Below are positions 25,640-34,243 of a stretch of DNA of 43,872 nucleotides, piece after piece; the first letter of the stretch is position 1, and the number at the start of each line of letters is the position of its first letter. Source of the DNA: Candidatus Desulfatifera sulfidica (GTDB lineage Bacteria; Desulfobacterota; Desulfobulbia; Desulfobulbales; Desulfocapsaceae). Both the position numbers and the translations under genes were made by a program. Below the pieces are notes generated by a model. That model was not told where the DNA came from, searched no databases, and saw nothing but the letters and a program-made list of their open reading frames with translations. Location: contig JACNLK010000022.1 in the NCBI GenBank assembly GCA_014381505.1, positions 1 to 43,872 on the forward strand, given 5' to 3'.

Positions 25640-26569
25640 TTAGCAGCCGAACGCGTTCTGCAGATTGGGTACGGTCTGTTTCTTACGGCTCATCATGCCA
25701 TCAATCCACATGGAGCTGTTCTCGAGCTTGCCACCAAAGGCGCCCTCGATCAAGGCGAGATCGTCAGAAAGGACTACCAGGTCGGTGCCCTCTTTCACAA
25801 CGTCAGTGAGCATAAGCAAAACGCTATGACGTCCATCAGCCTTAACTTCAGCCATGGCAGCCATGAGGTCAGCACGGCAATCGGCTACCTGGTCAAGGGT
25901 GGCAAGCTCAAGCTGGCCAACACCTACTTTATTGCCCTTCATATCGAAGTCTTTATAGTCACGGAAAAGGAGGTCTTTGGCAGGAACGCCATCAACGGCA
26001 GATTTGGCTTTGAGCATTTCCATGAACAACTCTTCGGTGTCCTCAACGCCGGCAACAACCTTAAGCTCAGCAACTGCAGCCTTGTCATCGTCGGTACAGG
26101 TGGGAGACTTGAAGTTAACGGTGTCACTCAAGATAGCGGCAAGCATACCACCAGCAACATCTTTAGGAATGGCAACACCAGCATCCTTAAACATCTTATT
26201 CAGTACGGTACCGGTACAGCCAACAGGCTCGGCCCGGAACAGGATGGGCTGGTTGGTGGTCACGTCACCAACTTTGTGGTGATCAACAATAGCTACAACC
26301 TCAGCACTCTCGAGGTTAGCCGGTCCCTGACCGATATCACTGAAATCTACCAGAGCAAGAGTCTGGCCGGCAGCGTCCATCAACTCTTCCGGGGCGGTCA
26401 GGCCAAAACGGGCCAAGACGGTCTTGGACTCAGGATTGAGCTTGTCAGCAGAAGACTGCATACACGCTTTAGCATCCTGTCCCTGGGCATTCATCAGGGT
26501 CGCCAGGGCAATAGCAGATGTGACTGAATCAGTATCAGGGTTGGAATGACCGATTACACAAATAGACAT
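25640..26569 (-). CDS. ppaC: Manganese-dependent inorganic pyrophosphatase (family II, DHH)
   Basis: A 309-residue cytosolic enzyme hydrolysing pyrophosphate. The metal and catalytic motifs are complete: GHSNPDTDS (His8, Asp12, Asp14), VDF (Asp75), DHHK (Asp96-His97-His98) and the C-terminal substrate-binding SRKKQ (294-298). There is no CBS insert, and length is normal for the simple form. In sulfate-activating organisms this enzyme pulls ATP sulfurylase forward, consistent with the presumed lifestyle. The leader contains a CCGTTC-ACCGG-GAACGG hairpin at 26606-26622. Confidence 0.97.
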   Translation of the reverse strand: MSICVIGHSNPDTDSVTSAIALATLMNAQGQDAKACMQSSADKLNPESKTVLARFGLTAPEELMDAAGQTLALVDFSDIGQGPANLESAEVVAIVDHHKVGDVTTNQPILFRAEPVGCTGTVLNKMFKDAGVAIPKDVAGGMLAAILSDTVNFKSPTCTDDDKAAVAELKVVAGVEDTEELFMEMLKAKSAVDGVPAKDLLFRDYKDFDMKGNKVGVGQLELATLDQVADCRADLMAAMAEVKADGRHSVLLMLTDVVKEGTDLVVLSDDLALIEGAFGGKLENSSMWIDGMMSRKKQTVPNLQNAFGC

Positions 26570-26918
26570 AACTTACTCCTCCATACTCGGTTTAAAGTGT
26601 TTCAACCGTTCACCGGGAACGGCTTCCAATAACAAAAAACGTCAAATAAAAAATTGATAAATTGCACGGAACAATAGTGCGTTCAACTGGGTGAGTCAAG
26701 CAGAAAAGAAAGATAAAAAAGTTATCAATAACCTGAAAATATTAAAACAACACTCTAAAATCACGACACTTACTTATAAAGGCACCAAACATCCCTGTGA
26801 CTTTCAACTGATCTTCATGTATATTTAAGAGGCAATTATTTTTCAGATTATCAGGTTCCCGGGAATGGCATTTCGCATTTTCATTTAAACAAAACACCAC
26901 AGTGTCACAGTTTTTTTT
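26570..26918. other. Intergenic region between divergent ppaC and the unknown membrane protein
   Basis: These 349 AT-rich bases contain no gene. A small inverted repeat (CCGTTC/GAACGG, 26606-26622) sits in the ppaC leader. I could not pick convincing -35/-10 pairs for either gene. Confidence 0.5.
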
Positions 26919-27947
26919 ATGAATCAGCCCAAGACACCCCCGAAGCCACCATCCAAGAATCACCAATACACCCTTATCCTCAGTATCATCGTCTTGATTG
27001 TGGGCTTTGGTTTCTTGTATGTGGTCAACAAAGACCAGAAAGGCTCCCTGGTCCTGCCTCCGGAGCTTAACACAATTACTGAGCCAAAAACCGGCCGAGC
27101 CGACCCAGCTTCCCTTCCGTCCGCCATTACCGGTTCACATGACTCATCACTCACACCATCCGTGGCAGCAGACCATCAATTAAAAAACCAAACCGCTCCA
27201 TCATTATCACCGCAACAGGCCGTAATTCTCTTACCTGCAAACACAACAAATACACCTGACACCCCCCCGCCAGCACAACTGAATCCTGCAACCTCAATGA
27301 ACACAGATGACGCCCTTGTGAGTCAAACCTGCCTTCAAGCATCCACCAATCTCAAATCTTTTTACCATACCCTGGATCAACGTGATTATCTTACTGATTT
27401 TTCATTAGCTGCAGATTCCCAAACCCATTTTTCCAAACTGATCCAGACCATGCTTGAACAGCCGCCGACCGTGAGCGGTGAGACCAATGATCTCTTCACA
27501 CTTCTGCAAAACACCGCCCATTTCTTTCAAATTTTCGGCAAAGACAACATCCTCCTGCTCAAGTCAATTATCAACAACGAGCAGAACGAAATCGAACATC
27601 TTGCGGCCACCCTGTACACCCTGACAAGAACCCCTTCCTGCTCGGACGTCAGCCAACTGATCCAGCTCAGTCCCGAAGGACTCTATGACTATGCCGGCTT
27701 TTTTCTCAACACCATGGCTGGACGACTGTATCTGTTCCGTCGCGACTCCTTCTCCAGACTGCTGGTCAACTACTACTCGGTTCTGATCATGAACGACGCA
27801 AACCTTACAAACAGAAACCGACACGGTATTCATCTATTACCAGCCATCACCGCCCTCATAAGCGATCTTGAGCAGAGTGGTGAAACATTGCGCTACCGCG
27901 AAGAGTACCTTGACCAGCTCTACCTGCTCCAGGAACAATATCAATAA
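26919..27947 (+). CDS. Unknown single-pass membrane protein with proline-rich linker
   Basis: A 342-residue protein that I do not recognise. A short basic, proline-rich N-terminus precedes one transmembrane helix (about residues 18-36). A low-complexity Pro/Thr/Ser linker (about 45-130) follows, then a helical extracytoplasmic domain (about 135-342) with two cysteines (CLQAS and SCSD), which could form a disulfide. This layout resembles anchored periplasmic domains, but no family signature is clear. There is no visible ribosome site before the ATG (a run of T precedes it), so the start is uncertain. The 3' end is followed by a dispersed repeat and then the aminopeptidase gene. Confidence 0.7.
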   Translation: MNQPKTPPKPPSKNHQYTLILSIIVLIVGFGFLYVVNKDQKGSLVLPPELNTITEPKTGRADPASLPSAITGSHDSSLTPSVAADHQLKNQTAPSLSPQQAVILLPANTTNTPDTPPPAQLNPATSMNTDDALVSQTCLQASTNLKSFYHTLDQRDYLTDFSLAADSQTHFSKLIQTMLEQPPTVSGETNDLFTLLQNTAHFFQIFGKDNILLLKSIINNEQNEIEHLAATLYTLTRTPSCSDVSQLIQLSPEGLYDYAGFFLNTMAGRLYLFRRDSFSRLLVNYYSVLIMNDANLTNRNRHGIHLLPAITALISDLEQSGETLRYREEYLDQLYLLQEQYQ

Positions 27948-28028
27948 TCAGATGCAACTATTCAGCTTACTGCCGGAAATAAAAATAAAACCGTATACTG
28001 TATCTTATTCAGCAGTGCGCCAGATGCA

Positions 28029-28085
28029 CGAAAGAGGTCTGCAAAGTGTACTGATCAGTACATGAGCTGGCCGATGACAAAACAG
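28029..28085 (+). repeat. Dispersed repeat, copy B, with perfect palindrome TGTACTGATCAGTACA
   Basis: Shares CGAAAGAGG and a 21-base identical core (28038-28058) with 14089-14145. Here the core extends into a perfect 16-base palindrome (28047-28062). It lies in the 195-base gap between the unknown membrane protein and apeB. It may be a regulator-binding site or the remnant of a small dispersed element. Confidence 0.7.
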
Positions 28086-28142
28086 ATGGAGCGCCACTGA
28101 ACAAGATACTTTCACTCAAAAGTTGCCCACAGGAGGCCTGCC

Positions 28143-29489
28143 ATGCCAGAAACTTCCATTAATCAGCAGTTCTTCGAGTTTCTTCAGCAATCCACTTCAC
28201 CTTTCCATGCGGTTCAGACCATGGCAGACATGCTCCTTGAGGCCGGTTTTGAACAACTCCACGAAAATCAACGCTGGAACCTGCATGCGGAACAGCGCTA
28301 TTTTGTCATTCGTGAAGATGCTGCACTGATTGCCTTCACCCTGGACTGTCCTGATTGTTTGTTACTTGGCTATCGAATGATCGGTGCCCATACCGACAGT
28401 CCGGGCCTGTTGCTCAAACCCCGACCGGAAGTGACCAGCAACGGTTACGGGCAACTTGGCGCAGAAATTTACGGCGGCCCTCTTCTCAATACCTGGCTTG
28501 ACCGGGACCTCTCCCTTGCCGGACGGATAACTGGAGTTAACCAGCATGGGCACCTGTCTTCAAGACTCATTGATATTCGTCGTCCTGTCTTGATGATTCC
28601 CAGTCTGGCAATTCACCTGGATCGCGAGCTTGAACGCTCAGCCAGCCCCGACAGGCAAAAACACCTGGTACCCATATTCACCCAGCTCAACAACAGTAAC
28701 AGCACTGAACAGTCCTTTCATGAGTGGCTGCTCAAAGAAGAAAGCCTCAGGGAAGAAACAGAAGATCTGGAATCAATTCTGAGCACGAGTCTCTACTGCT
28801 ATGACCCACAAGCTCCAACGCTGTTCGGTGCCCGGGAACAATTCATCAGCGGCCCAAGACTTGATAATCTGCTCAGCTGCTTTGTGGCAGTAAAGGCTCT
28901 CACCCAGGCCCAGACACGCCAAAACCGACTCCTGATTTGCAGCAACCATGAAGAGATTGGTTCCACTTCCACAACTGGCGCTGACAGCTCATTTCTGCAA
29001 AGTATCATGACCAGGATCATCCCCGACGATACCGATCGTCAATGCTGTCTCAATCACTCCCTCTTCATCTCCCTGGACAATGCCCACGCTGTACATCCAA
29101 ACCACAGTGACCGGCACGAATCAGGCCACATGCCTCGGCTCAATGGGGGGCCTGTCATCAAACACAACGCGGGCCAGCGCTACGCCACCTCAGATATCAG
29201 CGCAGCACTGGTCAGACAGCTGGCCAGTGAATCGGATGTCAGCACCCAGGATTTTGTCATGCGAAATGACATCCCCTGCGGCAGCACCATCGGCCCTCGC
29301 ATATCCGCACAACTCGGGATCAGAACTGTAGATGTCGGCGCCCCATCCCTTGCCATGCACTCCATCCGTGAGACAACAGGCAGCAGTGATCCTCTCCAGC
29401 TCTTTCAGCTCATTCACCACTTTCTGACCCGCGAGCACGTACCGACAATTAACCATGCTGGATCAGGTCTTCAGAGCTCAGCGCAATAA
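28143..29489 (+). CDS. apeB: M18 family aminopeptidase
   Basis: A 448-residue cytosolic zinc aminopeptidase (aspartyl-aminopeptidase family, tetrahedral assemblies). Metal and catalytic motifs are AHTDSPGLLLKP near the N-terminus, CSNHEEIGS in the middle, DNAHAVHPN, and the late IRETTGSSD, which corresponds to the family's usual xHSxRE segment (MHSIRE). Length is normal. The ribosome site AGGAGG stands 6 bases before the ATG. Confidence 0.93.
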   Translation: MPETSINQQFFEFLQQSTSPFHAVQTMADMLLEAGFEQLHENQRWNLHAEQRYFVIREDAALIAFTLDCPDCLLLGYRMIGAHTDSPGLLLKPRPEVTSNGYGQLGAEIYGGPLLNTWLDRDLSLAGRITGVNQHGHLSSRLIDIRRPVLMIPSLAIHLDRELERSASPDRQKHLVPIFTQLNNSNSTEQSFHEWLLKEESLREETEDLESILSTSLYCYDPQAPTLFGAREQFISGPRLDNLLSCFVAVKALTQAQTRQNRLLICSNHEEIGSTSTTGADSSFLQSIMTRIIPDDTDRQCCLNHSLFISLDNAHAVHPNHSDRHESGHMPRLNGGPVIKHNAGQRYATSDISAALVRQLASESDVSTQDFVMRNDIPCGSTIGPRISAQLGIRTVDVGAPSLAMHSIRETTGSSDPLQLFQLIHHFLTREHVPTINHAGSGLQSSAQ

Positions 29490-29544
29490 GATATGGGTGA
29501 AACAACATTTTTTTATCTGATTACCCATAAAGCTCAGCCAGGCA

Positions 29545-29593
29545 TTTGGGGGTTCGGTTGTAACGACTCGTAAACCGAATGCTTCCCGCCAAA
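29545..29593 (+). repeat. Extended inverted repeat downstream of apeB
   Basis: TTCGGTT (29553-29559) pairs with AACCGAA (29573-29579), and the flanks TTTGG/CCAAA and GGG/CCC extend the stem with interruptions. No U tract follows on either strand, so terminator function for apeB is possible but not standard. Confidence 0.4.
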
Positions 29594-29805
29594 CGTCCTC
29601 GCTCCCACTGGTCACTGCGAATTGTTTGTCGGAAAACACCCGGTTCACAACTCATCTCGGTTTCAATGACTTATTTTGGCTGAGAAACTGCGTTTCATTG
29701 ATAATCAGATTTTTTCAAGGAAGGCATAAAACATATGCAAGAGTATTCCATTCTATTGTCAACCTAAAACACCAGACCAACCCCCTTTTCCCGCTGAGTA
29801 AAGTA

Positions 29806-29834
29806 TTGACAGTCTTTTGAATATTCGCTAGGCT
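29806..29834 (+). promoter_or_regulatory. Sigma-70-like promoter for the torD-Mo-oxidoreductase operon
   Basis: A perfect -35 TTGACA (29806-29811), a 17-base spacer and TAGGCT (29829-29834) lie about 110 bases upstream of the torD-like start. The consensus -35 and ideal spacing make this one of the better promoter candidates in the window. Confidence 0.6.
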
Positions 29835-29943
29835 AATTCTTTGATACAATGTGGGTAAAGTTACACACAATTTAAAAATAACAGGCTATTAAGCATTTCT
29901 TTTTAGCGCCTTATTATAAAGACAGAAAACAAGCTGCAACCTC

Positions 29944-30543
29944 ATGACCACCACTGACACTTCAGAAAATATCTCCTCAGTTTACCGTTTCCTGGCTCAA
30001 TGTATGGAATACCCCGATCAGTCATGGATGAGTGATAATTTTTTTCTGGCCCTGGACAATCTCCTGGACAATCTTGGGGGGCAGACTGAGAAAGAATCTA
30101 TTCATAAAGCCCTAGCAGGTCCGAGCAAATACACCGACTCCATTGAAGACCTGCAGGTCGAGTACACCCGCCTGTTTATTAATGCCCGACCACATGTGGT
30201 CGCACCGCCCTACGGATCAGTCTATATAGATAAATCTTTACAAGGTAAATTTGCCGGTGACACCTTGGCTTTCTACCGGGAAAAAGGCTTTGCCATGGAC
30301 GATTCCGCAGACCTGCCCGATCACCTGATTCATGAACTCGAATTTCTCTCTCTTTTGGCCGCGGACAACGACCAGGAAGGAGAGGAACTTTTTCTTAAAA
30401 AATTCTTTCGACCCTGGTTTAGACAATTTCACCAACGGGTTGTCGCAGAATCGCAGCATCCGTATTTTCAAGTAGTCTCACAACTCATCGATTTTTTTAC
30501 TAAGGAGGAGGACAACGATGGCTTTCAACTTAACCCGGCGTAA
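29944..30543 (+). CDS. TorD/DmsD-family molybdoenzyme maturation chaperone
   Basis: A 199-residue helical cytosolic chaperone that binds the Tat signal of its partner and holds the apoenzyme for cofactor insertion. Family features are the early YRFLAQCMEYPD, the EYTRLFINARPHVVAPPYGSVY segment (the family YxxLF...P..S/P..Y pattern) and the PDHLIHELEFLSLL segment. The next gene, a Tat-exported molybdoenzyme, starts 26 bases before this one ends, so the pair is translationally coupled and this is almost certainly its dedicated chaperone. Confidence 0.92.
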   Translation: MTTTDTSENISSVYRFLAQCMEYPDQSWMSDNFFLALDNLLDNLGGQTEKESIHKALAGPSKYTDSIEDLQVEYTRLFINARPHVVAPPYGSVYIDKSLQGKFAGDTLAFYREKGFAMDDSADLPDHLIHELEFLSLLAADNDQEGEELFLKKFFRPWFRQFHQRVVAESQHPYFQVVSQLIDFFTKEEDNDGFQLNPA

Positions 30544-32758
30544 ATTCCTACAGACGGCATCCCTGGCCGCAGCCGCGGTGCCGCTGTCCAAGGTGGTTTC
30601 CGCTGAAACTGGCATCACAAAGGCCCCACTTGATGCCATGGGAACCCATGGCGACCAGACCGTTGTCGGCGGAATCTGCGAAATGTGCTTCTGGCGCTGT
30701 CAACTCGTGGGCAAAGTCCGCGACGGCCGCCTCATGAAACTTGAAGGCAACCCCAAGTCTATTGATAACGGTGCCGCCATCTGTGCCCGCGGCAACGCCG
30801 GGGTCAAACTCCTCTATGATCCTGACCGCCTTAAATACCCCCTTAAGAATGTGGGTAAACGTGGCGCTCCCACATGGAAGCGGATCTCCTGGCAAGAGGC
30901 CCTGGATACCTGTGGTGATAAGCTTAATCAGGTTGTGGACAAATACGGCGCCCATGGCATCTCCGTGTTTCCACACGGTGCATCGGCCAAATACCCAATG
31001 CACTACTTTGAGCGTACTGTGGGAACTCACAACGTCAGCGAGGCCTCTTTCTTCCAGTGCCGTGGTGTCCGTGACACCGCCTACATTGCCACCACCGGCA
31101 AGGCTCCCGGCGAAAAAGTTGACATGCCCAACACCAAGGTCATGTTCTTCATCGGCACCCATATCGGCGAAAACGTCCACGTTTCACACGTCAAACAATA
31201 TATTCAGGGCCTGCAAAATGGCGCCAAACTGATTGTTGCCGATCCGCGCTTTTCCGCTTCGGCTGCCAAAGCAGATATCTGGGTCCAGATCAAACCCGGG
31301 ACAGATACTGCCTACATGCTGGCCATCATGAACTATCTGGTCCAGAACGACAAATATGACCATGATTTCATCGAAAACCACTCTTATGGCTTTGAAGAGT
31401 TCAGTGAAGCCATTAAGGAATGGACCCTTGAAAAAGCGGCCGCTGAATGTGACATCCCCGCAGCTCAAATCAAAGAAGTTGCCGATCTTCTGGCCGCCAA
31501 TGCCCCGAACGTAGCCATTCATCCAGGTCGCCACGTCACCTGGCACGGCAACGACTTTCAGCGCCAGCGCGCTTTGGCCTGCCTGACCGGTCTCCTGGGT
31601 GCGTACTATGTCAAGGGTGGCTGGGTTCCCGCCAAAGGACCCAAGGTTAAAGGTTTCAGCTGGAAAAACCATGACCACGGTACCGACTACAATCTCAACT
31701 ACAACCAGGAGGAAGAAGCATTACGCCATCCCTACGCTCCTCCAGGAACCCCGTCAGAGCTGATTCGTGACTGTGCTATCTCAGGAAAGCCCTACCCCAT
31801 CAAGGGCTGTGTTGTCTGGGGTCAGAACCCCATGCAGACCATTCCCAATCAGGAGAAAATGAAGCAGGTTTTCATGCAGATGGACTTTGTCATGTGTGTC
31901 GACATCATGCCAACGGATGCAACCCTCTGGGCCGACATCCTTCTGCCGGAAGCCAGTTATCTGGAGCGCTACGATTACATCAAAAAAGGAACCCAGTGGA
32001 ACCTTGCAGAGACGCACCAGCAGTACATTGCTCCACGTATGCCACTGGTTGATCCCATGTTCGAGCGCAAGGATCAGGTCTATATCACAAATGAGCTCGC
32101 CAAACGCATGGGTCATGCCAGCGAAATCCCTGTGAAGAGTCTGGAAGAGATGACCGAAAAGAGTCTCGCCTCAGCCGGGCTGTCCATCGCCCAGATCAAG
32201 GCTGAGGATGGAATACATATCCAGCCGGGTAAGGACCCCTACAGCATGCCGGAAGACTTTGAAGTCCAGCTTTATAATGATGACCTGGCCGATGCCGGTT
32301 TTCCAGGCGCTCCGACCTACATAGCAGTACCGGATGTCCCTAAAGGTTTTGCCCGTCTCCTGTATGGTCGTGCTCCGGTTCACACCTTTAACCGTAGTCA
32401 GAACAATGTCTGGCTCCACAACGCCATGCCCGTCAACCCTGTCTGGGTCAACAATGAGGTGGCTGGCAAATTGGGCCTGATGGACGGAGATACTGTCAGT
32501 GTGGTCAACAGCGAAGGCGTTGCCTCCGGCACCACAACCACAGTCAAGGTCACCCCAGGTATCCGCAAGGATTGCGTCTATATGTATCACGGCTATGGCA
32601 GCACCAATCCTGCCCTCTCTGTGGGCAAGGACCAGGGTATCGATGACCAGAAGCTTATCACCATACTGACCGCTGACCCTGAGAGCGGATGTAGCGGTAT
32701 GCGCAATAACTTCGTCAAACTGGTCAAGAACGGTAAAGTTCTGGACATGCCGGCTTAA
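30518..32758 (+). CDS. Tat-exported molybdopterin oxidoreductase, polysulfide/thiosulfate reductase (PsrA/PhsA)-like catalytic subunit
   Basis: A 746-residue DMSO-reductase-superfamily enzyme. The Tat signal TRRKFLQTASLAAAAV targets it outside the cytoplasm. A 4Fe-4S motif follows (Cys54, Cys57, Cys61, Cys89). Cys181 in SFFQCRG sits where the Mo-coordinating cysteine of PsrA/PhsA-like enzymes is expected. The rest (VADPRFSASAAKADIW, HPGRHVTWHGND, CVDIMPTDATLWADILLPE and the C-terminal dinucleotide-binding domain) is typical. Strong AAGGAGGAGG lies 5-7 bases before the ATG. Substrate could be polysulfide, thiosulfate, sulfite, tetrathionate or arsenate; the neighbouring rhodanese favours a sulfane-sulfur compound. 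The operon continues with an FeS subunit. Confidence 0.93.
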   Translation: MAFNLTRRKFLQTASLAAAAVPLSKVVSAETGITKAPLDAMGTHGDQTVVGGICEMCFWRCQLVGKVRDGRLMKLEGNPKSIDNGAAICARGNAGVKLLYDPDRLKYPLKNVGKRGAPTWKRISWQEALDTCGDKLNQVVDKYGAHGISVFPHGASAKYPMHYFERTVGTHNVSEASFFQCRGVRDTAYIATTGKAPGEKVDMPNTKVMFFIGTHIGENVHVSHVKQYIQGLQNGAKLIVADPRFSASAAKADIWVQIKPGTDTAYMLAIMNYLVQNDKYDHDFIENHSYGFEEFSEAIKEWTLEKAAAECDIPAAQIKEVADLLAANAPNVAIHPGRHVTWHGNDFQRQRALACLTGLLGAYYVKGGWVPAKGPKVKGFSWKNHDHGTDYNLNYNQEEEALRHPYAPPGTPSELIRDCAISGKPYPIKGCVVWGQNPMQTIPNQEKMKQVFMQMDFVMCVDIMPTDATLWADILLPEASYLERYDYIKKGTQWNLAETHQQYIAPRMPLVDPMFERKDQVYITNELAKRMGHASEIPVKSLEEMTEKSLASAGLSIAQIKAEDGIHIQPGKDPYSMPEDFEVQLYNDDLADAGFPGAPTYIAVPDVPKGFARLLYGRAPVHTFNRSQNNVWLHNAMPVNPVWVNNEVAGKLGLMDGDTVSVVNSEGVASGTTTTVKVTPGIRKDCVYMYHGYGSTNPALSVGKDQGIDDQKLITILTADPESGCSGMRNNFVKLVKNGKVLDMPA

Positions 32759-32784
32759 GCTGATTCACGAGGAGGAATAGTTCA

Positions 32785-33585
32785 ATGCAATATGGAATGA
32801 TTATCGATCTGGAACGGTGCGTCGGCTGTCATGCGTGCACCATTGCCTGCAAAGCCGAATGGGAGGTTCCAGTAGTCAATAGCCGTAACTGGGTCAACCG
32901 TCTCGGACCGAGCATGACCCCTGAGGGACTTGCTTCAACCTATTACCCCGGTCTTTGTAACCACTGTGAGAAGCCACCCTGCGTCGATGAATGCCCGGCT
33001 GATCCTGTGGATATGACCTTCACCGACGCCAAGTCCGGTGCCACCAAGACCATGAGTGTCTCCGCAACCTGGAAAGATCCATTTGACGGTACAGTACAGA
33101 TAGACAAAGAGCGCTGTCTCGGTTGCGGCGCCTGTGCCGATGCCTGTCCTTATGGCGCACGCTTCGTCAATCCGGATCTTGCCGATGATAACTCAATGGG
33201 CAAGGCTGACAAATGCACCTACTGCAAACCTCGGGTAGATGCAGGATTTGAGCCTGCCTGTGTTCAAACATGTATTGCCGGAGCACGTATCTTCGGCGAT
33301 CTGGACGATCCCAGTTCAGAGGTTTCCAAGTATGTAAAGAATGGTGCCAAAGGCATCGAGCCCACGGGCGGCCATCTTGGACCAAACTCCCGTTACTACG
33401 GAAACAAACGTGACATGAGTTTACTCTTCAGCAGCTCAACCCCTGCGCTTGCTGACCTTGGAAGTGCTAAACGTCGTGCCATGCTGGCCACTATGGTCAA
33501 ACCAGCCATGAACAAGGCCCGTGACATTGGCCTTCTTGGTCTGGCTGGTACCATGCTGGTCAAAAAGATGAACGAAGACGAGTAG
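32785..33585 (+). CDS. Four-cluster 4Fe-4S electron-transfer subunit (PsrB/DmsB-like)
   Basis: A 266-residue ferredoxin-type partner of the molybdoenzyme. Four cysteine groups are visible: CVGCHACTIACK, CNHCEKPPCVDECP, CLGCGACADACPYGA and CTYC...CVQTCIAGA. The N-terminal YGMIIDLERC is typical of the DmsB/PsrB group. The last about 60 residues (DMSLLFSSS onward) go beyond the usual ferredoxin fold and include AMLATMVKPAMNKARDIGLLGLAGTML, an amphipathic or weakly hydrophobic stretch. A strong terminator follows at once, so no NrfD/PsrC membrane subunit is encoded in this operon. Ribosome site GAGGAGGAA precedes the ATG. Confidence 0.93.
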   Translation: MQYGMIIDLERCVGCHACTIACKAEWEVPVVNSRNWVNRLGPSMTPEGLASTYYPGLCNHCEKPPCVDECPADPVDMTFTDAKSGATKTMSVSATWKDPFDGTVQIDKERCLGCGACADACPYGARFVNPDLADDNSMGKADKCTYCKPRVDAGFEPACVQTCIAGARIFGDLDDPSSEVSKYVKNGAKGIEPTGGHLGPNSRYYGNKRDMSLLFSSSTPALADLGSAKRRAMLATMVKPAMNKARDIGLLGLAGTMLVKKMNEDE

Positions 33586-33594
33586 TCCCATCCT

Positions 33595-33669
33595 GTCTCA
33601 GCTCTATTTATAGCTGAGACTCCACTGACAAAAAAGGGGCGTTACCGATTCCGGTAACGCCCCTTTTTT
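33595..33669 (+). terminator. Double hairpin ending the Mo-oxidoreductase operon
   Basis: A 9-bp stem GTCTCAGCT/AGCTGAGAC (33595-33620) directly follows the stop codon. Then comes a perfect 12-bp stem GGGGCGTTACCG/CGGTAACGCCCC (33636-33663, loop ATTC) with six T at 33664-33669. The second is a textbook intrinsic terminator; the first may protect the mRNA 3' end. Confidence 0.93.
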
Positions 33670-33792
33670 GTGCCACATGCAAGAACGAATCAGGCTCATG
33701 CCTCATTTCATCATATACGGAGAACTGCAATAACAAACCACAATTTGTTACAGCGAGCTACTATGCCTGGAATTACATTTCACCCCTTTTTT

Positions 33793-34053
33793 TCAGGAAT
33801 AGATAAAAACGAAACGATCATCATCAATACTGATGCGTAACCTTCCTTCATGATTACGGCCATACACTTCCCAGCCGGGTTCTCCTTTAATTTCACACTT
33901 GAGACATTGAGGAGAATGCACCCCTTTTTCCCTATCGCACCAAGCAACTAATGTGGCAAACTCGTTATCCCGTTCAGCGAGCAATCGGGTCATTCCCCTG
34001 GCTAATTCAAAATCTATTTCATAACCTGAAATTCGAAAATCAATTTGCTCCAT
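33793..34053 (-). CDS. Small conserved-looking protein of unknown function (86 residues)
   Basis: An 86-residue protein, MEQIDFRISGYEIDF onward, with a compact alpha/beta look. It has a conserved-looking CLKCE pair after CDREKGVHSPQ and an all-beta C-terminus ending RFVFIYS. The ATG at 34053 is chosen because GGAGGAGG sits 6 bases before it and lies inside the 18-base upstream extension from an earlier ATG. Three cysteines (AWC, QCLKC) could bind metal. I have a weak memory of similar small proteins in sulfate reducers (possibly a DUF5619-like family), unverified. It is transcribed divergently from the rhodanese gene. Confidence 0.72.
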   Translation of the reverse strand: MEQIDFRISGYEIDFELARGMTRLLAERDNEFATLVAWCDREKGVHSPQCLKCEIKGEPGWEVYGRNHEGRLRISIDDDRFVFIYS

Positions 34054-34171
34054 GACGTCCTCCTCCTTCACTAATTATCAAATGGTAATCTCTATTAAAA
34101 ATCCAAAAAAAACATGCAGTAAGCTAAAAAAAGCACTCACTTATTTGACTTTATTTTTTACCTCACATAAC

Positions 34172-34194
34172 ATGAATAATACGTAATTATTCAT
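34172..34194. promoter_or_regulatory. Inverted repeat ATGAATAAT-ACGTA-ATTATTCAT (candidate operator)
   Basis: A perfect 9-bp inverted repeat with a 5-base centre lies in the divergent intergenic region between the 86-residue protein and the rhodanese gene. Its AT-rich palindromic form suits a dimeric regulator. Confidence 0.45.
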
Positions 34195-34228
34195 TACGAT
34201 AAACTAAGTACCACAGTGTAGCAACGCG

Positions 34229-34243
34229 TCACGTTCAACGTGA
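34229..34243. promoter_or_regulatory. Palindrome TCACGTT-C-AACGTGA (candidate operator)
   Basis: A perfect 7-bp inverted repeat around one base, about 85-95 bases upstream of the rhodanese start. It is the second strong palindrome in this 272-base region and differs in sequence from the first, so two regulators or sites are possible. Confidence 0.45.

Larger units (their letters stand above)
29490..29943. other. Intergenic region upstream of the torD / Mo-oxidoreductase operon
   Basis: These 454 bases hold no gene I can support. They contain a large stem-loop (29545-29593) and a strong promoter (29806-29834) for the downstream operon, leaving a leader of about 100 bases. The rest is AT-rich without clear signal. 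Confidence 0.55.

Noticed and set aside
29626-29820. 64-codon reading frame on the plus strand before the torD-like gene
   Set aside because: No ribosome site or recognisable motif, and it runs into the promoter at 29806.
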